Assembly (NCBI GenBank): GCA_900557385.1
Contig: USSP01000016.1
Coordinates: 1 to 13,986 of the forward strand
Origin: an uncultured Lachnospiraceae bacterium
GTDB taxonomy: Bacteria; Bacillota; Clostridia; Lachnospirales; Lachnospiraceae
Length of the DNA stretch: 13,986 bases
Reading direction: 5' to 3'
Both the position numbers and the translations under genes were made by a program. This document shows, piece by piece, positions 7,545 to 13,986 of this stretch (its first letter is position 1; every line of letters starts with the position of its first letter). The notes under the pieces were generated by a model, which was not told the DNA's origin, did not search any database, and saw only the letters and a list, made by a program, of their open reading frames with translations.

Positions 7545-8096
7545 ATGAGTGATATAGAACAGGAAACTTATGAAGCAGCGAAGGAACTGTTAGAGATTGC
7601 CAAGGTAGAGCCGGGAGATCTTCTGGTGGTGGGATGTTCCACCAGTGAAGTGGCAGGATCAAAGATCGGATCGGATTCCAGACCGGAACTGGCAGAAAAG
7701 TTATTTAACGGTGTGTATCGTGCAGCCAATGAAAAAAGCATTTATGTGGCAGCACAGTGTTGTGAGCATTTAAATCGTGCGCTGATTCTGGAAAAAGAGG
7801 CAGCCCGTGCCAGAGGCTATGAGATTGTGAATGTAGTTCCCCAGCCCAAAGCTGGAGGGTCCTTTGCAACCATGGCATATAAATATATGGAGCATCCGGT
7901 GGCGGTAGAGCATATCCGTGCCGAGGCAGGGATGGATATTGGTGATACATTGATCGGCATGCACTTACGGGATGTGGCAGTACCGGTTCGTCTTTCCGTA
8001 TCCCGGATCGGCGAAGCACATCTGGTATGTGCCAGAACAAGAGCAAAATTTATCGGAGGCGAGAGGGCTGTTTATCTGCCGGGAGACCGCCGCTAA
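7545..8096 (+). CDS. UPF0340 / YwlG family protein (TIGR01440-type)
   Basis: A 183-residue soluble protein matching the UPF0340 (YwlG) family in length and motifs: LLVVGCSTSEVAGSKIGS near the N terminus, AAQCCEHLNRALILE in the middle, VPQPKAGGSFATMAY, and GDTLIGMHLRDVAVPVR near the end. The conserved cysteines in GCSTSE and QCCEH suggest a metal- or thiol-dependent role, but the biochemical function of the family is not established. It starts 6 bases after the diguanylate cyclase stop, so the two are co-transcribed. The AAGGAG at 7525-7530 is 14 bases from the ATG, rather far; no better in-frame start lies between that site and the preceding stop apart from a rare ATT at 7539. Confidence 0.9.
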   Translation: MSDIEQETYEAAKELLEIAKVEPGDLLVVGCSTSEVAGSKIGSDSRPELAEKLFNGVYRAANEKSIYVAAQCCEHLNRALILEKEAARARGYEIVNVVPQPKAGGSFATMAYKYMEHPVAVEHIRAEAGMDIGDTLIGMHLRDVAVPVRLSVSRIGEAHLVCARTRAKFIGGERAVYLPGDRR

Positions 8097-8117
8097 ATTT
8101 CGAAAGCAGGAATGGGG

Positions 8118-8127
8118 AAAGGAAGGA
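8118..8127 (+). promoter_or_regulatory. Ribosome binding site deciding the lipoprotein start
   Basis: AAAGGAAGGA gives two overlapping Shine-Dalgarno matches, 9 and 5 bases before ATG 8133. It lies downstream of the longer-frame ATG at 8112, which therefore lacks a site and is not the likely start. Confidence 0.65.
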
Positions 8128-8132
8128 TTTAC

Positions 8133-8630
8133 ATGAAGAATAGAAAATTAAAGCGTATGTTGGCAGCAGGCATGGCATTGTGCCTGACCTTTACCATAGC
8201 AGGCTGCGGAAACCAGCTGAAAAAAGGAAGCGCGGTACATCTGGAGGATTCTGCACTGGAAGGACTTACCATGTCTTTTGCAGAAGATTCCGGTTTACTG
8301 ACACCGGAGGGGGCAACGGTTCTTGTGGAGAATGCATCCGGCTCGGATCTCTCCTACAGTCAGGGGTATGCCGTACAGGTTTTACAAAATGGAACCTGGT
8401 ATGAGCTGAAGCAGAAAGACTCCGGCAGTGTTGTTACCGGAGAGTTATTATGGCTTCCTGACGGCAGTACGGATACATACGAATTCGGCTGGAAGGATCT
8501 CTATGGAACACTGCCGGATGGAACCTACCGGATTGCCAAAAACTATGCAGATTTCACTGCCGCATACTGGGTGACGGCAGAATTTACCGTGGAGAACGGT
8601 ACGGCGATGCCGGTGAGCGACCAACAGTAA
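8133..8630 (+). CDS. Small secreted lipoprotein with Ig-like domain
   Basis: A 165-residue protein with a classic lipoprotein signal: positively charged MKNRKLKR, a hydrophobic stretch, and the lipobox IAGC with the lipidated cysteine at residue 25. The mature part (about 140 residues) is beta-rich, with strands such as TPEGATVLVENASGSDLSY and a closing PDGTYRIAK and AEFTVENG pattern. This resembles bacterial Ig-like domains that are common in Clostridia lipoproteins (Big_14-like), though that assignment is from memory of the pattern. It should be anchored on the outer face of the membrane. It lies between the UPF0340 gene and thyX, with gaps of 36 and 17 bases, and is probably co-transcribed. 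Its ligand or partner is unknown. Confidence 0.8.
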   Translation: MKNRKLKRMLAAGMALCLTFTIAGCGNQLKKGSAVHLEDSALEGLTMSFAEDSGLLTPEGATVLVENASGSDLSYSQGYAVQVLQNGTWYELKQKDSGSVVTGELLWLPDGSTDTYEFGWKDLYGTLPDGTYRIAKNYADFTAAYWVTAEFTVENGTAMPVSDQQ

Positions 8631-8647
8631 AGGGAAAAGGAAAGAAC

Positions 8648-9325
8648 ATGGGATCAGTAACAATCATTAAAGAAACAACGAAAAACCCCATTACCTTAAT
8701 GGGGGAACGGGCAGGCATTTGCTGGGGATCAGACCTGTCTGATGCAGAGAAAAACTATAAACGGGGACTGGACTGCATTGTGTCCGGACATGGAAGAGTG
8801 TTGGAATATGTCAATGTGGAACTGATTCTGGACGGCTATTCTGCCAGAGTGATTCGGGAATGGTACACCCACATCGGCGGTTCACCCACCAGGCTGCAGG
8901 CAAGCACCCGTTATATCAATTATAAAAATTTTGATTATGTGATTCCTCCGAAGATTGAGGCGAATCCAACAGCCAAAGAGAAATACGTGCAGGCGATGGA
9001 AACAATCACCAGAACCTGTGAGGAACTGGAGAAGGAATGTGAAATTCCCAGAGAGGACGCCGCATTACTGCTGCCCTTAGGTATGACCACCAAGATTGTG
9101 GATAAGCGCAATGTGCGCAGTCTCATCGAGATGAGCCACCAACGCATGTGTACCAGAGCTTACTGGGAATATCGGCAGCTTATGCAGGATATCTGCAAGG
9201 CGCTCAGCGATTATTCGGAAGAATGGCGTTATCTGGTAGAACATTTCTTTATGCCGAAATGTGAAGTCAGCGGCTTCTGTACGGAACGGAAGAGCTGCGG
9301 AAGAAAACCAAAGAAGGAAATGTAA
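8648..9325 (+). CDS. thyX: FAD-dependent thymidylate synthase ThyX (variant signature motif)
   Basis: A 225-residue protein of ThyX length. ThyX methylates dUMP to dTMP using methylenetetrahydrofolate and NADPH through a flavin. The C-terminal half shows the family's substrate-binding block as NVRSLIEMSHQRMCTRAYWEYRQ-like sequence (residues about 158-180), and the STRYINY end of the ThyX motif is present at 86-92. The first part of the canonical RHRxxSxxxxSxRY motif is changed: residues 76-89 read IGGSPTRLQASTRY, so the RHR triplet is absent, with REWYTH just upstream. I believe this form occurs in other Clostridia ThyX proteins. AAAAGG lies 7 bases before the ATG. It is the last gene before the terminator. 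The C terminus (KCEVSGFCTERKSCGRKPKK) has three cysteines and many basic residues. Confidence 0.88.
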   Translation: MGSVTIIKETTKNPITLMGERAGICWGSDLSDAEKNYKRGLDCIVSGHGRVLEYVNVELILDGYSARVIREWYTHIGGSPTRLQASTRYINYKNFDYVIPPKIEANPTAKEKYVQAMETITRTCEELEKECEIPREDAALLLPLGMTTKIVDKRNVRSLIEMSHQRMCTRAYWEYRQLMQDICKALSDYSEEWRYLVEHFFMPKCEVSGFCTERKSCGRKPKKEM

Positions 9326-9328
9326 ATA

Positions 9329-9360
9329 AAAGAGAGTGCTGTTTGCGCAGCACTCTTTTT
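9329..9360. terminator. Bidirectional intrinsic terminator between convergent operons
   Basis: AGAGTGCTG (9333-9341) and CAGCACTCT (9348-9356) form a perfect 9-bp stem around a six-base loop. It extends by one G-U and three A-T pairs on either side. A T run at 9356-9360 terminates plus-strand transcripts after thyX, and the A run at 9327-9331 gives a U-rich tail for minus-strand transcripts after the kinase gene. It fills almost the whole 39-base gap between the two stop codons. Confidence 0.92.
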
Positions 9361-9364
9361 CTAT

Positions 9365-10792
9365 TTACATTTCTTCATCATCAATATCGGATTTCGGCAG
9401 AGAAAAGATAAACTCCGTCCCCACGCCCTCGGTACTGATGACATTGATATGCTCGCCATGGGCATGGATGATTTCTTTCGTGATGGACAATCCTAAACCG
9501 GTTCCCTTCTTATCCTTACCACGGGAAAGATCCGATTTATAAAACCGATCCCAGATCAGCTTCAAATCATCCTTGGGGATACCGATTCCCCGGTCTTTTA
9601 CCGATACGAAGACCTTGCTTCGTTTCTCCGTAGTTTCAATTTTAATGGCAGAATCATGATGGCTGAATTTGATGGCATTGTCCAGAAGATTGTAGAGAAC
9701 CTGCTGGATTTTGCCCATGTCCGCATTTACATAGAGGTATTCTCCTACGAGAACCAGTTCAATGGCAACGTTTTTCTGACGGCAGGTGCCCTCAAAGGAT
9801 GCAGCCACATTCCGGATAACCTGGTTGATGTCAAAATCCGTGCGGTCCAGCATGACTCCTTTGGTGTTGAGATTGTTTAAGGTCAACAGGGAGTTGGTCA
9901 GCTTGGTCAATCGGTCTGTTTCATTCAGAACAATAGTCAGGTATTTTTCATGCATTTCCGGTGGAATGGTGCCATCCAGCATGGCCTCCAGATAGCCTTT
10001 AATGGAAGTCAGAGGAGAACGGAAATCATGAGATACATTTGCTACGAATTTTTTCTGGTTATCCTCGGAACGGGCGATTTCACTGGCCATATAGTTCAGG
10101 GATGCTGCCAGATATCCCATCTCATCCTCACTGTCCACAGAAAATTCATAATGCATATTTCCTGCCGCATACTGTTCTGTGGCTTCGGTGATCTTTCGCA
10201 GAGGAATATAAACCATTTCCGTGAAAAAGATGACGATAATCAAAGACAGAAGGAACAGAATCACCAGCATGATATAAGAAATATTTAACAGGCTGTCACT
10301 GGATGCCTGGATACTTCTGATCGGATAATGAATGACCACATAACCCCGCACCATGTAATTGGAGGTGATGGGAGCGAAGACACTGATCATTTCTTCATCG
10401 AAGCTGTCGAAGAAGGTACCTACGGTATAGTAAGAGCCTTGGGTGACCGTAGGGTCGAAATTTTCCACGACAACCTCATTCTCCACATCCATAGGGGCAG
10501 AAGAGTCCAGGATCATTCGACCGGAGGGATTGATGATCCAGATGGTGGCAGACAAGTAGGTGTCCAATGCATCCAACTGGTATTTCACCGTATCCAGAGT
10601 CGTATTGTTGTTGTAAAGATCACTTGCATAAGTGTTGGCAATCAGGGTGGCTTCCTTGTAGAGGGCATCCGCTTTTTCCCGGCGCAGATGCTCAAAGGTC
10701 ATGCTGGAAACAAAGGTTGCCACGATAACAAAGCCGAAAAAACCGAAAATCAGATATGCAAGACAGAATTTCAAGTAGAGCGTCTTTCTCAC
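9365..10792 (-). CDS. Two-component sensor histidine kinase (HAMP, HisKA, HATPase)
   Basis: A 475-residue membrane kinase. Membrane segments lie at about residues 9-30 and 170-191, enclosing an extracytoplasmic sensor of about 140 residues. HAMP follows (about 191-243), then the dimerisation/phosphoacceptor helix with FVANVSHDFRSPLTS, phosphorylated at His255, and an ATPase domain with the N box LLDNAIKF (369-376), G1 DRGIGIP (400-406) and G2 GTGLGLS (430-436). The order and size match PhoR/ResE/WalK-like kinases without a PAS domain. It overlaps the regulator gene by four bases (ATGA), so translation is coupled and the two are cognate partners. The stimulus is not evident from sequence. Confidence 0.95.
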   Translation of the reverse strand: MRKTLYLKFCLAYLIFGFFGFVIVATFVSSMTFEHLRREKADALYKEATLIANTYASDLYNNNTTLDTVKYQLDALDTYLSATIWIINPSGRMILDSSAPMDVENEVVVENFDPTVTQGSYYTVGTFFDSFDEEMISVFAPITSNYMVRGYVVIHYPIRSIQASSDSLLNISYIMLVILFLLSLIIVIFFTEMVYIPLRKITEATEQYAAGNMHYEFSVDSEDEMGYLAASLNYMASEIARSEDNQKKFVANVSHDFRSPLTSIKGYLEAMLDGTIPPEMHEKYLTIVLNETDRLTKLTNSLLTLNNLNTKGVMLDRTDFDINQVIRNVAASFEGTCRQKNVAIELVLVGEYLYVNADMGKIQQVLYNLLDNAIKFSHHDSAIKIETTEKRSKVFVSVKDRGIGIPKDDLKLIWDRFYKSDLSRGKDKKGTGLGLSITKEIIHAHGEHINVISTEGVGTEFIFSLPKSDIDDEEM

Positions 10793-11490
10793 GATTTTAC
10801 CTCAAATTTGTAGCCCACGCCCCAGATCGTGGAAATCTTCCAGGAGTCATGGTCTTTTATTTTCTCACGGAGACGCTTGATATGCACATCCACGGTGCGG
10901 GTGTCTCCCATATATTCATAGCCCCAGATCTGGTCTAAGAGCTGTTCTCTGGTAAAAACATGATTGGGAGAGGATGCCAGGAAATATAAAAGCTCCAGTT
11001 CCTTGGGAGGCATATCTATATTTTTGCCGTTATAAATAACAGAATAGTTCGTTAAATTGATCGTCAGGTTAGGATAGCTGACCTGTTTGGAAGCAGGAGC
11101 CTCTGTAACAGGAGCTGCTGTTTTATAGCGGCGCAGAACAGCTTTCACTCTGGCAACCAGTTCCTTGGTGTCAAAGGGCTTCTCCATATAATCATCAGCA
11201 CCCAGTTCTAAGCCCAGTACCTTATCAAAGACTTCGCCTTTGGCAGAGAGGATAATGATCGGAGTCTGGGATTTCTGGCGGATCTCCCTGCATACCTGAT
11301 ATCCGTCAATGCCTGGAAGCATCAGATCCAGCAGAATCAGGTTGGGAGCAAAGGAATCCACCGCAAGAAGGGCAGATTCCCCGTCATTAACGATTTTCGT
11401 TTCAAAACATTCCTTTGTGAGATAGAGAGAAATTAATTCTGCGATATTATTGTCGTCATCAACAATTAAGATTTTCTGTTTACTAACCAT
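10789..11490 (-). CDS. OmpR/PhoB-family response regulator
   Basis: A 233-residue DNA-binding regulator. The receiver domain (about 1-120) has the acidic pocket VDDD (10-13), the phosphoacceptor Asp55 in LILLDLMLPG, and the conserved lysine in YMEKPFD. A winged-helix domain (about 137-231) carries LTPKEL-like PPKELELLYFLA, REQLLDQIWGYEYMGDTRTVDVHIKRLREKI in pieces, and the closing GVGYKFE. It should bind direct-repeat operators once phosphorylated by the downstream kinase. It starts 12 bases after the mutS2 stop, so it is likely transcribed with mutS2. Target genes cannot be read from this window. Confidence 0.96.
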   Translation of the reverse strand: MVSKQKILIVDDDNNIAELISLYLTKECFETKIVNDGESALLAVDSFAPNLILLDLMLPGIDGYQVCREIRQKSQTPIIILSAKGEVFDKVLGLELGADDYMEKPFDTKELVARVKAVLRRYKTAAPVTEAPASKQVSYPNLTINLTNYSVIYNGKNIDMPPKELELLYFLASSPNHVFTREQLLDQIWGYEYMGDTRTVDVHIKRLREKIKDHDSWKISTIWGVGYKFEVKS

Positions 11491-11502
11491 GTTTTACCAA
11501 CC

Positions 11503-13896
11503 TTATTTTTCTTTAAATACAGCAATTGTGACACCTGCGTCACCTTCTCCGTATTCCCCTAAACGATAGGAAGCAATATATTTGATTCGCTTCAAATGAT
11601 TTTGTACTGCGTTGCGCAAAGCGCCGGTTCCTTTTCCGTGGACGATACGCACACTGGGAAGATGTGCCAGATAAGCGTCATCCAGATATTTGTCTAACGT
11701 AGGTATAGCTTCGTCCACCGTCATGCCCAGCAGATTGATTTCCGTGGAAACACTGGCAGATTTGGACATCTTAATCTTTCCGGCACCGGTACGCTGTAAT
11801 ACCGGCGCAGCCGGTTTGGGATCCTGAACCAGGATCAGATCCTTAATGTTCGTCTGGGAACGGATGATACCACATTGCACAAAGAGATTGCCCTTGGAGT
11901 CCGGAAGGGTGCTTACCGTGCCGGTGAGCCCCATGGAAAGGATTTTGACACTGTCTCCCTTCTTTAATTGATTGGGTTTCAGTTCCTTATGTTTGGGAGC
12001 CTCGGATTTGATTGCCAGCTTTTCATTTTTGGAAGCAATCTTATCTCTTACATTCTGACGGCGCTTCTCCAGTTCCTTCATGGTGATGCCTTCCGCATCC
12101 GCTTTCTGGAAATCACGGATGGTTTCATCGGCAACCACCTTTGCCTCCTGCAGGATAGCTTTCGCCTCCTCGTTGGCTTCCCGGAGAATACGGTCTCTGG
12201 CCTGATCTATTTTTTCCTCCTTCTGACGGAGGCGGTTTTTCAAAGACTGGATTTCCTTACGGTTTGCCTGGATTTCCAGCTGTTCCTTCTCAATGGTGAT
12301 GCGGCTCTTTTCCAGATCTGCCAGTAAATCCTCAAAATTCTCTTTATCCTGGCTGATTTGGGTTTTCGCTGCCTCTATGATTTCATCGGAGAGTCCCAGC
12401 TTGGAGGAAATGGCAAAGGCATTACTCTTTCCGGGAATACCGATTAACAGACGATAGGTGGGCTGCAATGTCTCTACGTTAAATTCACAGCAGGCATTTT
12501 CCACAAAAGGAGTGGACAGGGCATATACTTTCAATTCACTGTAGTGGGTAGTTGCCATGGTGCGGATACCCCGGTCGTGGAGAAAATTCAGAATGGCAAT
12601 TGCCAGTGCGGCACCCTCCGTGGGATCCGTTCCTGCACCCAGCTCATCAAAGAGACACAGGGAATCAGCATCCGCGTACTTTAAGATGGACACAATACTG
12701 GTCATGTGGGAGGAAAAGGTACTCAGGGACTGCTCGATACTCTGCTCATCTCCGATATCTGCATAAACCTCCGTAAAAATAGAGAGTTCGGAACGGTCTA
12801 AAGCCGGAATATGAAGTCCGGCCTGCCCCATGAGGGTCAGCAGTCCCACTGTTTTCAGGGAAACAGTCTTACCACCGGTGTTAGGACCGGTGATCACCAG
12901 CAAATCGAAATCCTTCCCTAAATGAATGTCGATAGGTACTACTTTTTTCTTATCCAGTAACGGGTGACGTCCTTTCCGGATATTTACATAGTGATTGGTA
13001 TTGAAGAGCGGCATGGTGGCGTTCTGTTCCATGGCCAGGGATGCTTTCGCAAAAATAAAATCTAACTGTGTCATTACAGCCTGATCGGTGGCAAGCTCAC
13101 GGGTGTGGGCAGATGCCTCTGCGCTCAGGGTGGCAAGAATGACTTCGATCTCCTTGATTTCCTCGATTTCCAGCTGGCGGAGTTCGTTATTTAAAGAAAC
13201 CACAGCCGCAGGCTCGATAAAAACGGTGGAGCCGGTGGATGACTGGTCGTGGACCATACCGGGTACATTTCCCTTGTGTTCTGCCTTGACCGGGATACAG
13301 TAACGATTGTCACGCATAGTGATTACCGCATCCTGCAAATAGGTGCGGTAGGAGCCGTTTACCATATTATTTAACTGGGTATGAATCCGGTCATTGGTGG
13401 ACAGCATCTGACGGCGGATTCGTTTCAGGTTAGGAGAAGCATCGTCAGCATATTCATCCTCGGCGAGAATGCAGCGACGGATTTCTGAGGAAAGGGGTGT
13501 CAGCGGCTCCAGGGAGCGGAACATTTCATCCAGGGAATCGTCGGGGACATCCTCCTTTTCACTTCTGCCGTAAGCCTTTACCCGGGCAGTATTTTCCAAC
13601 ATGCCTGCAATTTTTAAAAGCTCGGAACAGGACAGAGAACTGCCTATTTCCAGAGATTTGATGGCATAGCCCAGATCGGTATTACTGCCGAAACTGATAC
13701 TGCCTTTGCCAAAGAGCCGGGTCAGCGCATCTCTTGTCTGCAGCTGCCAGGTTTCAATCTCCTGTAAATTAGTGGAAGGCAGTAACTTCCGGCACAATTC
13801 TTTTCCCGGTGCGGAGCCGGCCTTTTCCACCAGGCGATCAATGATTTTATTGTATTCCAGTGTTCGATATACTTTCTTATTCATAAAATGAATCAT
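11503..13896 (-). CDS. mutS2: MutS2 ATPase with C-terminal Smr domain
   Basis: A 797-residue protein of MutS2 length. An N-terminal MutS core-like region leads to the ABC-type ATPase with Walker A GPNTGGKT (337-344), Walker B LCLFDELGAGTD with Asp417 and Glu418, and the TTHYSELK switch. A long charged coiled coil follows (about 510-625), then a KOW-like linker (KKGDSVKILSMGLTGTV) and a Smr domain with HGKGTGALR (from 753). MutS2 family members act in suppressing recombination or, in Bacillus subtilis, in splitting collided ribosomes. The Smr LDxR motif is replaced by INLLG (720-724). The start at 13896 has a modest GGGAA 6 bases upstream; Met at 13884 (MNKKVYRTLEYNKI) matches the family N terminus better and is a real alternative. 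It heads the minus-strand operon. Confidence 0.96.
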   Translation of the reverse strand: MIHFMNKKVYRTLEYNKIIDRLVEKAGSAPGKELCRKLLPSTNLQEIETWQLQTRDALTRLFGKGSISFGSNTDLGYAIKSLEIGSSLSCSELLKIAGMLENTARVKAYGRSEKEDVPDDSLDEMFRSLEPLTPLSSEIRRCILAEDEYADDASPNLKRIRRQMLSTNDRIHTQLNNMVNGSYRTYLQDAVITMRDNRYCIPVKAEHKGNVPGMVHDQSSTGSTVFIEPAAVVSLNNELRQLEIEEIKEIEVILATLSAEASAHTRELATDQAVMTQLDFIFAKASLAMEQNATMPLFNTNHYVNIRKGRHPLLDKKKVVPIDIHLGKDFDLLVITGPNTGGKTVSLKTVGLLTLMGQAGLHIPALDRSELSIFTEVYADIGDEQSIEQSLSTFSSHMTSIVSILKYADADSLCLFDELGAGTDPTEGAALAIAILNFLHDRGIRTMATTHYSELKVYALSTPFVENACCEFNVETLQPTYRLLIGIPGKSNAFAISSKLGLSDEIIEAAKTQISQDKENFEDLLADLEKSRITIEKEQLEIQANRKEIQSLKNRLRQKEEKIDQARDRILREANEEAKAILQEAKVVADETIRDFQKADAEGITMKELEKRRQNVRDKIASKNEKLAIKSEAPKHKELKPNQLKKGDSVKILSMGLTGTVSTLPDSKGNLFVQCGIIRSQTNIKDLILVQDPKPAAPVLQRTGAGKIKMSKSASVSTEINLLGMTVDEAIPTLDKYLDDAYLAHLPSVRIVHGKGTGALRNAVQNHLKRIKYIASYRLGEYGEGDAGVTIAVFKEK

Positions 13897-13986
13897 ATCA
13901 TATTCCCGACGGAAATACCATAATACCGAAGTAGGATTTCTTTACTGTTCACTCGTCCCTCGTTCCAGTAACAATTCGCAGCCCGC
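13897..13986. other. Region upstream of mutS2, no certain gene
   Basis: Ninety bases at the window edge. On the minus strand two frames stay open from the edge: one stops at 13942 after 14 codons, the other ends in a TGA at 13893-13895 that overlaps the mutS2 ATG as ATGA. Neither tail is recognisable, so an upstream gene end cannot be claimed. I see no convincing -35/-10 pair for mutS2. Confidence 0.4.
13942..13971. repeat. Short imperfectly supported inverted repeat upstream of mutS2
   Basis: TTACTG at 13942-13947 and CAGTAA at 13966-13971 are exact inverted copies separated by 18 bases containing two similar ACTCGTCC / CTCGTTCC units. The arms are only six bases, so this may be chance or part of a dispersed intergenic element cut by the window edge. 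Confidence 0.3.

Noticed and set aside
8112..8132. ATG 8112 as the start of the lipoprotein
   Set aside because: It would put MGKGRIY before the signal peptide and has no ribosome site, whereas ATG 8133 has a strong one and begins a textbook lipoprotein signal.
10328..10813. A 161-codon plus-strand frame opposite the kinase gene
   Set aside because: It is the complement of the kinase sensor region, and its His/Gly/Asp-rich translation looks like a reverse-frame artefact.

Overview
The window looks like a chromosomal segment of a low-to-moderate GC Clostridia bacterium, most likely Lachnospiraceae. The grounds are a class II (Firmicutes-type) GalT, a UPF0340/YwlG protein, MutS2, ThyX used for thymidylate synthesis, strong AGGAGG-type ribosome sites and tightly packed operons. 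Genus cannot be fixed by eye. There is no sign of phage, insertion sequence, CRISPR, tRNA or rRNA, and no gene-free stretch longer than about 90 bases.

Layout. (1) Plus strand, 1-5801: the C-terminal half of galT, then a four-gene cassette that mirrors the logic of the D-alanylation (dlt) system: an MBOAT O-acyltransferase, an acyl carrier protein, an acid-activating AMP-forming enzyme fused to a C-terminal nitroreductase-type flavin domain, and a membrane-anchored SGNH-type protein in the DltD position. (2) Plus strand, 5877-9325: a separately promoted group with a membrane diguanylate cyclase, a UPF0340 protein, a small Ig-like lipoprotein and an FAD-dependent thymidylate synthase. It ends at a strong bidirectional hairpin terminator. 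(3) Minus strand, 13896 down to 9365: mutS2, an OmpR-type response regulator and its histidine kinase, forming one convergent operon.

The most interesting element is the cassette at 728-5801. The adenylation domain should load a carboxylic acid on the carrier protein, the MBOAT should pass it across the membrane, and the SGNH protein should place it on an extracellular polymer. Three details set it apart from classical dlt. The activating enzyme carries a nitroreductase-family flavin domain, which suggests the acyl group is oxidised or reduced before transfer. Its substrate pocket region resembles acyl-CoA synthetases rather than DltA, which argues against D-alanine as substrate. The MBOAT ends in FIYGGF, an FxYxxF motif like that of the small acyl-shuttle protein DltX, which would explain why there is no dltX gene. 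The product is unknown; I infer a modified acyl decoration of a cell-surface polysaccharide or teichoic acid.

The diguanylate cyclase next door lacks the usual inhibitory site but has an intact GGDEF motif. ThyX and MutS2 both show departures from textbook motifs that may be clade-specific.
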